Shown one piece after another: positions 1-13,341 of a stretch of DNA of 64,000 bases. The first letter of the stretch is position 1. The number at the start of each line of letters is the position of its first letter. Source of the stretch: Trifolium pratense (Eukaryota; Streptophyta; Magnoliopsida; Fabales; Fabaceae); NCBI RefSeq assembly GCF_020283565.1, contig NC_060060.1, positions 41,664,001 through 41,728,000 of the forward strand. Reading direction: 5' to 3'. A program made the translations under genes and the position numbers. The notes under the pieces were generated by a model that made no database searches, was not told the origin of the DNA, and worked only from the letters and a program-made list of their open reading frames with translations.

Positions 1-1002
1 AGTGGGAATACTGAAGATTTATCGGAGTCTCTATCTGAAAGAGATTCCAATAATGATGGTGCATCTTTCCTGAGGGGAATTGGAGCTAGTATGCATAATC
101 TGCATAATCTCAAAAAACTTTTCATTGAATACTTTTTTGAACTCAAGGTACTACCTAATGAATTTAACTCTCCCAGCTCCCTACAAGAACTAACCATTTT
201 TTGTTGTTCTAAGCTTGAGTCTCTCCCTGAGAGTCTACTGCAAGGTTTGAGTTCTCTTCAAGTTTTGAGGATTTCATATTGCAGTAGCTTAAAATCCTTG
301 CCGGAAGGTATGGAAAACCTAACTTGTCTTGAGAGTCTAGGATTTGCACATTGCAGTAGCTTAAAATCCTTGCCGAAAAGCATGAACAAGCTAACTTCCC
401 TTCGTCAATTGAGAATCTCCGGTGGAGATGAAAATGGAACTTTACCAAATGGCTTAGAACGTATTCCCTCGGTGCAAAATTTGTATTTGTCAAGTTTTCT
501 TGATCTTCTAACCTTGCCCGACTGGTTAGGGACCATGACTTCTCTTCAAACATTAGAAATCAATTGGTGTCCCAAATTAACCTCATTGCCAGCTAGCTTT
601 CAAGGACTCATAAACTTGCATGAATTACGTATTTCTGAATGCCCTATACTGGTGAACCGATGCAAGAAAGAAACAGGGGAAGATTGGCATAAGATAGCTC
701 ATGTACCAAAATTGGAATTGGATTTAGAATCTATTACTGCTGAACCTGAACCATCATTTAACGGTAATTTAATGAATACTTTTCCTTTTTAACTGTATCT
801 AGTTTAATCATCAAAGGTAGTAGGAGGTGTATGCTGTTTTTTAACATATTGAAATGTGGGTGCAGAGGAAATGATATCATTATGGAGGAAGTCGAAGCAA
901 TTCTGGCGGAAGAAGCCAAAGCCATTCTGGCTTAATGATGATTATAATGAATTTGACAAGATGGTTGATAACGTGACAAATGCTGAACTTTTAAATCGTT
1001 AA
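1..1002 (+). CDS. CC-NBS-LRR disease resistance protein, 3' LRR part (partial)
   Basis: This is the C-terminal end of an intracellular NLR immune receptor; the CC and NB-ARC domains lie left of the window. The frame is open from base 1 and reads leucine-rich repeats of the plant-specific type, with repeated LxxLxIxxCxxLxSLP units at bases 150-650. It ends with the typical CNL tail, a C-P-x-L motif followed by C..ETGEDWHKIAHVP. Unspliced, the frame stops at 790-792. A good alternative is a donor at 763/764 (AACG|GTAATT) joined to an acceptor at 865/866 (TGCAG|AGGAAA). This keeps the frame and adds 45 codons rich in K, W and F, ending in TAA at 1000-1002. I give the longer span because of that intron. 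The family call is firm; the 3' end is not. It is not part of the conserved gene block to its right. Confidence 0.85.
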
Positions 1003-3418
1003 ACCCTCTTGTTTATTAAATTCAATTTATTTAATTATTGTCATTTGTTTCGGTTTGCTTAGTTGGCACGTGTATTTTGTGCTTTTTTTTTGTTATCCAA
1101 TGCATTATTGTGTGACTTAAAACAAACAAAATGTTAAATAGTGTCATCTAATGCATTATTCTTTTTATGTTAGACTAAAATGGTTCTATCCTGAGTAACT
1201 TATAATTCATATGTTATTGTTAAATTCCTTACTTATCTCATTTTGTTTGTTGTTGTTTTTGCTTCTATTATTAGACTATTTGAATTTCAAAGACACCATT
1301 TATTTATTTACTTATTAAAGACAGAGTTCATTACTGGTTGGAACTATGCTTGCAAGTGATAGTGATACTCCTATTTCATTTTAGGCTTTCATTCTAACTT
1401 TGTTTAGTTTCTTTTTGAAGAAATTGTTTTTGTTTACAAGTGAAATTTCAGTGTATCCAAATGTGAAGTTTAGACATCAACTTAACACGATTGTTTAGAA
1501 CATGATTGTGTTGTTCTGCAGTTAATATTTAAGTTGGTGTAGTAGGTTGTGTATATTGTTTTATATGATTAATGACTAATTCTGTCATGACACAATTAGT
1601 ATTTTTCTATATCATATGTTTTGATGAATTTAGCTTTCAGATATGTTGGTTATGTTATATGATTATGATAAGATATTTAATATACTTTGATATTGAGACA
1701 TTCAGTGAAATATAAACTTGGAGATTATTAACTTGCTTCAAAGAAAACACAATCTTCATTTAATTATAAAGGACCCTTTATTTTTATGAAGACTAATGGA
1801 ATTTTCAACGACACCCTTTATTTATTTATGAAGGTCGGCACAGTTCAAGGACACTTGTTTGGTAGAACCTCACTTCCTGCTTGAAACTTTACAAGTGATA
1901 CTGTGATAGTGATACTCTTTATTCTAATTTCCGGATCTATTCTAACTTTGTTTAGATTCTTTTTAAAAATATTGTTTTTTTGTCACTTTTGCTTAAACAT
2001 GATTTTATGGAACTTAAAAACGTGGAAACAATATATTACCTGAATAAACATCTCATTTTTGGTGAAGAAAAACTATTACATCTCACTATTATTTTACTCT
2101 TACTCTTACACTTTTTTAATCTTAGTTTTTAATCTTCTTGAATACCAATATTAAGATTTATTCAATCACAAACTTATGGATTATTATTGTAAAAAAATCG
2201 TAACAAAACTTATGATGAATGTCCCATAAGATATTATTAAATGAGTCTTGACCATTCACCTTAAAATTCTAGTCACTAGACAATTTGATAAAAAACAATA
2301 AATCTTGACCCAAAAAATAACTCCTTGGATGCAATTTGATATCTCCTCTCTTACTACACACACCAATATACTGAATTCTAAAATAGTCATTATAATTTAT
2401 TTTTATCAAATATTGTTCTCTAACACATACTTTTGTAAAAAGAAAAACAAACTTTCCAATGCGTAACTACAAAGTGTGATAATTTTTATACATTGCTAGG
2501 ATTTCTGTTTTTTACATCTTTTGAGAACATCGCTATATAATTTTTAAATTTAAAATACATAGAAGTTGGAGAGCATTTGAGAAAGTTTTGCTTAGATTTA
2601 TTATATAATAACACTTATATTGGTATATAGATTTTTTTTTAATCAAATATTGGTATATGGATGGAGCAGTATTATATACATTCCCAAGAAAAAATATCCT
2701 ATTTGTGTCAAAGTAAGGAATTAAGCTCCCGAATTTAACAGAAAAGAAAGAAGAAAAAGTCTAGATAGTGGTATTAAACTACCAATCACACAATTTATCG
2801 TGAGGAGTTCCTGATCATTTCACTCACAATTTTTAACATTTTTCTATTATAGATAGCAGTACTCCATATGTGTTCACAGACTGCTTATGAACAGACACTT
2901 GATTAAACTGATCATTACTTGAAAACATCTTGATGCTTAGAAAGACAAGAAAGTATACAAAAGAACAAAACTTACACACGATGCCATGCCAGTATGTTTT
3001 GAAGACTCAATAAATAAATAGCAGGAAACGAAGAATTTGAAGACTGAATAAATAGCAGAAACGAAGAAATGTGAAAATACAAGTTAGATAATAGAACGTG
3101 AATAAGTATCCTTTTAATTGCATATACAATATCATATAGGCAATTGATTCTTCACCTTGATAAATCAATTCCCGGTGATGACATAAATAGGATTTCTTTT
3201 CCCGTTCAATTCCATAGTTAACAAATTTTCATGTCGAGTTCATGGGTTTTGCCCCATCTATTGCTGATTATATATACAACTTCTGCATATAAGACAATGA
3301 CGTTGAGCTCTCTAACATGTAACATCTATCTTCCAAGCATGCGGTGTAAGTAAATACTTCCATAAATATTACGGCCTTGAAGGATTATGAGCATTTCTAC
3401 TGTTAGCAATGAGCACAT
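1003..3418. other. Intergenic AT-rich stretch with a diverged direct duplication
   Basis: I see no gene here. About 1289-1437 and 1808-1983 are diverged direct copies. Both carry a GACACC...TTTATTTATT segment, then an AAGTGATA...GTGATACTC segment, then ATTCTAACTTTGTTTAG followed by a T-rich tail. The rest is low-complexity AT-rich sequence. The last few hundred bases before 3419 probably include the 3' UTR of the PIAL gene. Confidence 0.5.
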
Positions 3419-6400
3419 TCAATGGGGACGAGTTCGGCCGGGTTGTGGAGCTTGTGGTCTTGAACTTTGAACTTCATGTGATGATGGCATAATTAATTTC
3501 TGCCGAACTTGCTCAGTAAGCTGCTCACCTGAAAGACTTCCACGCATTCGAGTAGGACGCCAATTCTGATCTGGTTGTGAATTGAACAATTCGTCAGTCC
3601 TAGAAACTGCCTGGACTGGTGGTCCTCTTTGCTCTCCTGTTAACCCCCAGAAACTGTCAGCTGTAAAATATGTGGATGCTAAACAAGTTTGATTTTGAGA
3701 TGAAGTGGATTGGGACTGTCTGGCAGCCAGGGCAGCAGCAATAGCCCTAGCTTGTTCGCTATAAACAGTAGCTCCAGCAGTCCAAACAATCCCAGCTTGA
3801 GAATTACCTTGTCTGGCAGCATGTGATATATTCCTGGCTTGTTGGCTATTTGCTGCAGGTCCGGCTGCATTAGCTTGTGAACTCCCTTGCTGGATGTGAG
3901 ACAGTTGTGTATTCAATGGTTTCATTGGTTGGTGTGCCTGGGGATTCAGAGTATGCTGCAGGTGTGAATTTCTAAAGTCATTCAGTATACCTGTTCTGTA
4001 TTGTGGGTTTTGCAACTGACTTGGTGCTCTGTTATGAGTTACGGCTGACATATTAGCTGGTGGCGCTCGGTTATGAATTGGGGCTGACATATTAACTGTT
4101 GGCACTCGGTTCTGAGTTCAATGAAATGTAAAACTTAAGTATACAAGAGTCATAAACACCAAAACACACAAAAAAGCAAGGTTTCTCTAAAGATTTCCAG
4201 ATTAATAAATGAAAACATTACAGGCATCAATGTAAAAGACAACATTTAAACTATTTAAAATAGCTGCAGAACAAGGACTGGAAAGAAAATAAAACACTCG
4301 CATTCACATCTTTAGTGGACCCCTTTACATCTTGATCTTTTATAATTTCTTTGAAAAATTAGACAGACTAATGTTACTGTTTCATCCTTTCACAAAACCA
4401 AAAATTGTCTTTCGGCTTGCTTATTTGGTAAAAGAATATTTAAACTATTTTAATCCCAAAACAAATTTTCGAACAGGATTCAAGTTCAGTCAGTTTTTTA
4501 TTATATGAGCAGTTATCAGTTTTCTTTTAAAGGAACAGAGTTATAAAAAACAGGAAGTTGCCACTTTAGATGCAACTTGAACAGACTGTGCATCCTCAAA
4601 ACTGCCACCCAACAAGGTGTAACAATAGAGCATTAATAAATAAATCAAACCTGTGTAGCTGCTGAGACCTGAGGCATATTCAAAGGGGTTCGAGAAAAAA
4701 GTTGCTGTCTTTCTGCATCACTCAGTATGGCATTGTAAGGATCTGCAGAGGTGGGGTTGGGCAAAGAAACATGAGTAGCAGACGAACTGCTGGTTATCAA
4801 GGAATCCAAATTAGTTACTGAATTTTGCTGCTGTCCTGTATGAGATGGGACTGCGAGGGCCTGAATAGCTACCGGAGTCCTCTGAATATGTCTTGGTGCT
4901 GAGGAGGACCTCCCATACTCATTAACAACTGAATTCACATAACTCATCAGCTCCAAATTACTCTGTGCTGAAAACTGGTTATGCATGGCAGAATTCATGG
5001 CAGGAATATTGTCATGACCCTCAGCTACTGGATTAAATACAGGAGAAACAGCATCAGCCAGAACAGGAAGGTCGGCATCAACTGAAAGGGTATCAGGCCT
5101 ACTGTTGGGGAGATAAAGTCCAGCCCAAAAGTCGTCTTCTATTTGAACGCCAGTAGCAAGAGAAGCCTGACAAGGCTTTCTATCTTCAGTTTCACAAATG
5201 TCCATTATGTCCAAATCATTATCTTTGTTGGTGAGGTCCACAACATTGGGAATGGTATCGGGGGAACTGGTAGATTCTTGTGGTTCAGTCTCTTCCTTTT
5301 CACAATTGTGGATCTTATTCTGTATCTTATTAACAGCATGACTATTTTCCGAGTTCCACGATCCATCAGCATTGACAGTCACTTCCACAATGTTCTCTCC
5401 AACTTTTTCCAGGATCTTTAGTTTGAAAGAGGAAAATAATTGAGAGCCTAATTTATTTATTTTCAACATTTCTTTCATCCCTAGAGTCAACTTGGTTTGG
5501 CATTAAAAATTGGGAGGATGGGAAATATGGTAAGAGATTAGCATGAAAAATAAATTACTATACTATTCATTCCCAATTTTAAGGTGATACCAAATCGACT
5601 CTAGGAGAGAGAAGATAGACAAAAGGTAATTTGATTGAAAGATTAAAGAACTAAATCAACTTGCCTCAATCATTTTTCTGTCTAGACGAATTTCTGTATA
5701 GCTAACAGGCTGAATGCAATGGGGGCAGCGCCAGGATGGCCTCTTAGAATTTATTTTAAGGTAATTGTCAAAGTCGAAGCACTACAGAGAAGAGAATAGA
5801 AATGTAAGGTAGAGGGGAGGAAACAGGCAGGGAATATATTAACATACATACGCCCAGCAAGTATTATTCTACAATCACTTCACAAGATTTTCACTTTATC
5901 ATAACAGGTATTATTCTGCAAACATTTAGATAACATTTAGTGCTGTCAATTGTGGTTTGCAGAAAATAGCAGTTTGTACAAATCCCACCGCACAACGGTG
6001 TTATAGTGCCACTCTATCCGCTAATTCACAATTCACAATATATTGTACTAAATAGCGTATCGTGGAACAATGGCGATTTGTAAAGTTCCGCTATGCAATA
6101 GCACCGCAATTTAACAACACTGATAAGATTTAGTACTTTTTAACTTGAATAATGGAGAAACAGACATTAAAAACCATATAACAGAGAAGGGCATAAGCTA
6201 CCACTACAAATTACTTTATATCAAACAAATGAACAATAGGCTTCTAAGCCACATATATTAATAATGGTAAGTTACAAGTTTATAATTAATCAGCAACCAC
6301 CCTCAGCATTCTCCATATTATGTGATGCTAATACATGAATCACTCACCTGGAAATGTTTGCATGAACGCCCTTTAACAGGAGTCTTGATACGTTTAAAGC

Positions 6401-9400
6401 TGTTTTGTAAAGATGAGACACACGGGACTATCAACTTTTATTTAAAAAAAAATAATAAAATCTAAAAATATTATCATCCAAAAGTGAGAAACCCAATTTT
6501 AAGGATCATTGAACAGATGATTTTAGCATAAAAGTAAAGGATTACAGTGAAAGAATACAAAGCGCTACAAGATAAGTATAAAAGACACCTGCAGAAAAAT
6601 CATACTTGCTAGGCAAAGAAAACTTATTGCGAATGGCTTATGGCTTAATGCCAAAAGTTACTGGTTGTCATAAACTGCAGTTACCAACTCATAAGTTGGA
6701 TAAGCTTGCTGCTCACAGAAGGCATACATGAAGGTTTGTGAACTAATACTAATTACCAAGCAAGGACAATACACACGCACAAGAGAAACAAAGATAAAAA
6801 GTTTTCTAAAACTAATATATTTGAAAAGGTTTCTTTTTCAGCTTGATGCTACATTTTTTTTTTGAAACGGCTAGATGCTACATTGTTCATCAGCAATCTA
6901 ACCCTATTCCTGCAGGGAAAGGCCTTAAGAAAGGTGAATATCTAAGAATTGAACTCCACTAATTTGCAATTACAAAAATAGCACTGACCGAATAACCTAT
7001 AATAATACAAACTAGAAATCAGCTGAAAGAGGATTTTGACTTTTGACTTTCTACACTGAACAAACAAAATTTAAGTGGTTCTGACAAAAATATCAACACA
7101 AACATAGCCAAATGACTCTGAAAACCAAAATGTTATTAGATCATTTACAAGTGAATTGTCAACATCTACAAAAGGATAGGAGCACGAATGACTACCTCCT
7201 GAATGAGAACCACCTATGATACTACCATGCTCAATCTAAACTCTGAAGACAAGAAAATTAGCAGCAGATAAAGCAAGGAAGAAAAAAGCAATCAATATTG
7301 TTAACAGAGAAGGTCAAACCGCCAAAGCATACCTTATCGGACAATTAAGCGAGATCCGCGACTCCCCCTCGATAACATCTGAATCTACATGCATAAAATG
7401 GAGAATCATAAAAATGAACAATCAAAACAGCAAAACTACAACAATAAACATACAAATTATACCTGAATCAACAGAAGTTACAGCAGGCTGAATATAATCT
7501 GGTGGAAGAACTGGATGCTCAGGCAAGGATGCAACATTCATATAGGCAACAAGTATAATATAATGACCTTCAAAATGATAATGGTTGCAGTACAGTAAGA
7601 TGCATATATTGAAAGCCAGGACAACTGGATGGAAAGAAAACACTATTTAAATGCTCACCGTTGAACTGGCCCACAGCTTGAAGAAGATTTGTCCCAAATT
7701 TAAGAACACTAGTCACACTAGTGGGCATCTGTGGTCCAGGATCCTGAGAAACAAAATGAGGTATGGTGTTACACCCTTAAAACAATCTAAACTAAATGCT
7801 TTAGAATGTGTTCAAACAAAGAAACAGACCATTCGTAAGCTAGTCCTTGTGTCAATTCCTTTTCCATTCAGGAGAAAACTACAAAGATGCAAAAATAGTT
7901 CCAGTCAGCATCCATGTACACCCATCCACACAATTAAAATAAGAAAGGTAAAAGAAATCATACTTCACGTGCTGAGGGCTGATGAGGCATGCAGATGTTT
8001 CAATGTTATCGATTTGTGCCACCAATAACGACTGCAAGTTAAAATATGTGGTGGTGTGTTCAAATAACAAATATTAGTAATATATATTGACAAAAGATGC
8101 GTAATATTAATAATTAATAATATATATGGACAAAAGATGCTGCATATAAGTAAAGAGTTATTTTGGGAAAGAACACTTTAGTTTTTTCTTTTCTACAGGG
8201 TTGTCAATCACCGATTGCGGAAAATAACAGTTTATTCTAATTTTGCTATGCAACAATGCTATAGCGCCGCCATTTGACAACATTCTATATTAAATAGTGT
8301 ATTGCAGAACAATGGCAATTTGTTCAAGTTCCGCTATGCTATAGCGCTATAGTACAAGCATCTTCAACCCCCTCTATTCTCTTTGCTGAAATTTTGTACG
8401 AGATCAACCCATCAACCTAAAATATATAGGCAAATAGATGTACTAAATGGGGGATTGCAGACTTATTTGTGTTACTTTCATCATAGCAGCCTAGACAATG
8501 GACCTATTTGGCTTCATTGGGTAGATTTGCATGGCATCACATTTCAGGGAACTGCTGGCTCTACTACTTTAGAATTGGTGTTTGTGAGAAGCCGCCAATA
8601 CTGATCCATTATATGCCAGGTGAGAGTTCAGTAGAGGTTGTGGCAAATGATTTGATGGATAGGGATAGAATTCTTAGACAGCTTCCATATCACCTACCAC
8701 ATTCACAAAACCAGAGAGATGTTGTATTTAAGCGTAGAAGCTGGGGGTATTTAAAACTCAGGACACACTGATAATAATCTGTTGCTAAGAGACTGAATCC
8801 TAAATTTGATGCAAGATATTTGGCACTTTTTAAATTGTAGCCAAGGTGGGAGTAGCAGCACGCAAGTTACAACTGCCTGAAGTGAAGTGTCAAGAATTCA
8901 TCCCGTGTTTCATGCCTGCCAACTTAAAATGTTGAGGGACAGCATGCTGCCCAACCCACTTTACCAGCAGGCCTTGTATTGGATAGACCAGCCTTTGAAG
9001 TGGAAAATTCTTAATTCCATAGGGGCAGAGTTATAACTGGAAATGCTCAGTCTCACAAGTTATGGTGAACTGGTCTTTTCAACCAGAAAATTAAGCTACA
9101 TGGGAACATGCAGATGTTATCGATGGACAATCTCCTCGTTTCAGCCATGAGGACAAGGCTGCTTCTGCATCAATGAGCATCGGTAGATCAGTCTTGCATT
9201 ATGAAACTAGGTCAGTGGGACATAATCCAATGCCTTGGAAAGTGTAGATAGAAGGGGAAAATAGGGCTGCTAAGAGGACAGTTGTGTTTTTGTTTCTATA
9301 ATATGTAGTGGTGGCAGTTATATTACTAGTGGGTAATTTTCTGATTGTATGTGGGAGAGAACACTCTGATAAGGCTTAGGCCGGTATACTCTTGCTGTAC

Positions 9401-11705
9401 TCTAATTCTAATCCACAATTTTAATCAATAAAATTGTCTTAATTGTGTGTGCAAATTCTTGACTCGAGTCTAACAGAGCAAAACAATTTTTTTAAGAAAC
9501 AAGCAGAAGTACAACTCTGAAACGCACACACCCAATTATGAACATAGGATTGGTTAAACAAGTAAGATAGGCAACCGAGATTACATCTCCCACTAAGAAA
9601 CCATTGGGTATTAAAGATTATACTATGACAAAATTCTGTACAAAGTAACCATAAAAAACTCTGCATCCCATAAGTTGAGTGACTCGCACATTTGCACCTA
9701 ACTTTGAGAAGTTGTGGTACTTGAAATAAAGACACAATAAGAATATTAAAATAAACATAGGCAGGTCATTTATAAACAAAAGGAAATGAATGGTTCTAGA
9801 GTTATTTTGGCAGAGAATAAGTTAGGAGTTTAACACATGGACAATTTTTACCAAAACACAACAATTCAGGGGATTCTTACAATTTTTTTATTTGATTGAA
9901 CACCAGTCTTTGTGATATGGAAGTCAACAGCAGAAGCTCCATATCCAGGCTGCAAGGCAGGTCAAATGATATTAAATATGTTCTCAGTATGAAATATGAC
10001 TAGATTTGACAATCACAATTTGATTATCACAAAGAATCACCTTGGCTTCGATTGACACAATTATTGGACCCAATTTCAATTTTGGATAGAACCTGCAAGG
10101 CAGTCCACGTATATACAAATTGTTACTATTGTATATCAGAAATAGTGAGAAATCATCTAATTTCAAATACATTTTTTTTGCATAGGTCTTTTGGTTTGTC
10201 CTAGTTTCTTGTACTTAACGTCGGTAATAGCCTAATAGTTGCATGTTACATAAAAACACATGACAAAATATTATTGTTTAATTCAAAAATAAGATAAAAG
10301 ATATAGGAGAAGATGTGTAGAGGATGTTTCAAGGATCCCTACCTTTCCATTATAGCTAATACTGTAGAATGGCTAGAACTAGGTCCGGCACTCACATTGC
10401 CCAGGGTGCAGTAGATCTTTGCTATCTACAGTTTGAAAGATGATAGTAACAAAATGCCACATGACAAAAATAGTAATGATGATGATGATAATAAATAACA
10501 TATAAGCAAACCTCTTCAGCAATAGTTAAAAGTTCTTCTGAGTCTTTTTTCTGGAACCATCCAATTTTACAGGCATTCTATAATAACGAATAGAGTCAGT
10601 AGTAAATTCAGGGCTTGAGAAATGTTGTAGAGAAATACAACATTATGGATAAATACGGCAAAGCTCGTATAAATATATCAAGCTGTCTTTGTATGGCAAA
10701 GTGCTATAGGACAATTTTTTTGGTGAATTATATAGGTCAAATATTGAAGTTGTGATAAGAAATGAAATTCATCAAGAATAAAAAATAGATCAAACTCGGA
10801 GACAAAACTTCACGAAACCCATAAACAAACTTGGTGGGTTACATTTCATGAATCCTTAGTCAACAACAGTGCCAATGGTCATTTTCCACAAGGAGCGAAG
10901 ACTGAATAATAGCTTTCTCTCACAACTTAAAAAAAATAAAATAGCAAGAAACAAACTTACCTTCACAGATATCATCAAAACCATTACAGCTGCAAGTGAT
11001 AGTTCATCGGTCTTTCTTTGATACATCTGCATGGAAAAGGAAAAGTAAAGGCCTCAAACCTACTGGCATATCAATTAATAAAATATGATAAAGATGAATC
11101 CACATTATGCAATGAAAATCACCTGTTTCATCAACATAGGCAATTCATTAGCTTTCGGCGGAGTTTCGCCGTTGGCAAGTGCATAATCAATCCCTCTGCA
11201 CATCAAAGTAAACCCAGCAACAAAAATAGAAACACGTCACATTTGCAATATCATTGTCCATCTTCATCATTAATTAACTCGTAAGAAAAAGACCAAAAAA
11301 AAAATATTGATTTCATCCAAACTTAAACTAAACATCTCAATTTCAATTCATGAGCTCTTTTGTTTATTATCATTAAACTGAAACTGAAACGTAACTTTTT
11401 TAGCCAAACCTAAAACTAAAACACAAGCACATTCCCAATTTGCAACTAAAAAAGAAAACCTAAAATCTGAAAAAGAGAAAATGAGCAATAATTATGAAGT
11501 GTGAATACCGAGAAAGCGAGAGGCATAGGGTAAAAAATTCTAAAGAGTCGCTTCGGATGCCGGGATGAAAGTGTGTAGCCAAACGCTCCAGAACTTTGGT
11601 GATTCTATACAAGTTGACGGAAGACGGTGACGCTGGGTTTACGGTTCCGGTCAATGTACCGGAATTAGGTAGCGTCGGCGACGGCGAGGAAGTGTTCACT
11701 TCCAT
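3419..11705 (-). CDS. PIAL2: PIAL-type E3/E4 SUMO-protein ligase with SP-RING zinc finger
   Basis: Exons, 5' to 3' on the minus strand: 11705-11509, 11195-11123, 11026-10961, 10577-10512, 10425-10343, 10092-10041, 9949-9881, 8031-7964, 7878-7830, 7743-7659, 7567-7463, 7378-7333, 6399-6348, 5781-5665, 5415-4651, 4111-3419. They total 2586 nt, giving 861 aa, close to Arabidopsis PIAL proteins. The helical N-terminal half contains the family motif QHVNFLLNGKG. The SP-RING (about residues 320-376) shows the zinc ligands in RSCKHFQCFDF and SWRCPHC. The long C-terminal half is low complexity and includes VVDLTNKD, a possible SUMO-interacting motif, and NMSA..HNRAP repeats. The family extends SUMO chains in the nucleus. 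Intron 14 has a GC donor. Introns 7 and 13 contain transposon remains. Recall of gene order (PIAL2 near CHX18) favours PIAL2 over PIAL1. Confidence 0.9.
5665..5781 (-). other. SP-RING exon of the PIAL gene with a GC-AG downstream intron
   Basis: This exon encodes the core of the zinc finger. On the minus strand the sequence after it reads ATTGAG|GCAAGT. No GT donor fits the frame, and joining to the acceptor at 5416 (ACTAAAG|ATCCTGG) gives the expected family continuation KMIE-ILEKVGENIVEV. The AG|GCAAGT context is the usual form of plant GC-AG introns. Confidence 0.8.
5939..6121. mobile_element. 183-bp MITE in PIAL intron 13
   Basis: The ends are imperfect terminal inverted repeats: AGTGCTGTCAATTGTGG on the left and, read inward, AGTGTTGTTAAATTGCGG on the right. 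It is flanked by a near-identical 10-bp direct repeat, GATAACATTT at 5929-5938 and GATAAGATTT at 6122-6131. The inside contains short CGCTATGCAATAGC-like palindromes. It has no coding capacity. The duplication length points to a Mutator or hAT origin; I cannot tell which. Confidence 0.7.
8199..8355. repeat. Degenerate relatives of the 5939-6121 MITE in PIAL intron 7
   Basis: GTTGTCAATCACCGATTGCGG near 8201 and GCCGCCATTTGACAACA near 8265 match the two ends of the MITE at 5939-6121. A second partial unit follows and ends in GCTATGCTATAGCGCTATAG. It looks like one short copy plus a truncated second copy in tandem. No target-site duplication is clear. Confidence 0.55.
8440..9440 (+). mobile_element. 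Decayed Ty3/gypsy retrotransposon pol fragment in PIAL intron 7
   Basis: Shifting frames on the plus strand (opposite to the host gene) read like the end of a gypsy integrase. There is a W..W....G-type segment near 8500-8540, then HYMPGESSVEVVANDLMDRD near 8610-8665, then FKRRSWGYLKLRTH near 8725-8770, then IHPVFHACQL near 8895-8930. Stops and frameshifts break it throughout. It has no intact protein and no LTRs that I can pair. Its insertion explains why this intron (8032-9880) is the longest in the gene. Confidence 0.8.
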
Positions 11706-13190
11706 TGTGGTGGTTTACGGCGGTGCTGTGAGAGGGAGAAAACTGTTCCGAGTCTAGAAGATTCCTAAACAGAGGCGGATTTGCTATAATGGAAATTCGA
11801 AGTAAGAGTAATGAAAGTTGGTGGTGACCTATTGCATGCCAATAAAAGATGAATATTAATTTAAGTGATTTTTTCTTAAATATAATTTTAGTCCTCTAAT
11901 TTATTTATTTTTCACTAATAGTCCTCTAAATATATCAAATTTTATTTTTAATCTTTTAAAAATTTCCTTCCAATTTTGGTTTTAAGTTTTCTCAATCCAA
12001 CCTCGTAATCAACCTAAATAGGTAAACAAACAATTCAAATACAACAAAAGTAGTTTAATAAAAATCAAAGCAAACACTCACACTCAATGAACCCGCTTAC
12101 AAAAGCAAAATTAAACAACAACAAAATGTTGCGTGTGACTTCACATTTCGAGACGGCAAATGAGTTGATTGCCAACACGGACCGAATCATGTATAAACAA
12201 CTCCCATGTGAAAATGCACAACAATCATCAAAGAACTTTTCGAGTCATACAATCCAACGTCGGAGAGAACTATGACGAGGATATCACAGACAATATAAAA
12301 TCATTCTTGATGACTAATATGGATATTTAGCGGCATTGTCTACGCGTTAGAGGCAAATTCGAAATATGCAAATCTCAACTGATTTGGAAGCAATCATAGA
12401 ATTGTAGAAGGAGAATACCAACCAAACACGGACAATAATCGTTCGAAAAGAAACAATTCATCATTGTCCAAACCAAAGAATCACCAACACCAAACATCGA
12501 AGCTACATGAACGCAAGTTGTAGTGTCGTCCTCGGAGGTGAAGGAAGCATTACCACATCTCCGTTTGGGGTTTTCAAGAGTCCATGTGTTTGATACAACA
12601 CCAACTTTACCGGCGGCCAATAGTGAGAACCACATATGAAAATCGGAAAACTGTCTAAATAAAAAATCAACTAACAACAACAATCATGTACCTTGCAAGC
12701 GTTGACAACAGGCATGACAATGACAAATGAGGTTTAAACACAATAGAAGATGGAACACTAGAAAGAAAGACCTATAAAACCAACACGGAGAACAAGAATC
12801 GGTGGTGCAAAGATGGATCTCGCCACACCACCGTCCTTCCAAAACATGACTAATATAAACATAAAACTACAATGAATACTCATACGTCTGGTGTTTATTT
12901 CCAAAGCCCGTAAATCTCTCTTTTGGTATGCAATTCTTCCAACAAAAAAAGTATGCTATAGTTTACTAAAAAAAATTGTCTATCTTCTTATTTCTTCAAC
13001 ACATCTACGAGTACACCCGAGTCTAAAGAAACACATTTTTCGTTCTCCAAATTCAAATGCATGAACAAAGTTACAAAGCAAGAAAAAAGGACATTTTTTA
13101 GAGTTTTAAACATGCAATTTTTCATTAAATTTTTTAACACTATTCTATGATCAAACAACAACAAAAAATGAACATTGAACACATAGCTAA

Positions 13191-13280
13191 TTTTTTTTTT
13201 GTCAAGTAACATTGAACCCCAACGTCTACATATATAAATAAATGTAATATATTTGTCAACTGAGTTAAACTCACGTGACA
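13191..13280 (-). mobile_element. tRNA-derived SINE remnant, minus strand
   Basis: On the minus strand the sequence reads GTGAGTTTAACTCAGTTGAC (box A-like), then GGGGTTCAATGTT (box B-like), then the 3' tail ACTTGACAAAAAAAAAA. The same tail, TTGACAAAAAAA, ends the copy at 44911-45031. These are RNA polymerase III promoter relics of a legume SINE, not tRNA genes, because no cloverleaf can be drawn. Confidence 0.6.
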
Positions 13281-13341
13281 AATACTTAAAGTATTAACTA
13301 TAAGATCAAACCACTAAAATTTAATACATAAAAAAGATAAT

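Noticed and set aside
209..553. Minus-strand ORF with repeated ARILSYCN segments
   Set aside because: The repeats are the complement of LRR units in the NLR gene.
7651..8028. Plus-strand ORF of 125 aa
   Set aside because: Crosses three PIAL exons and their introns on the opposite strand; no family.
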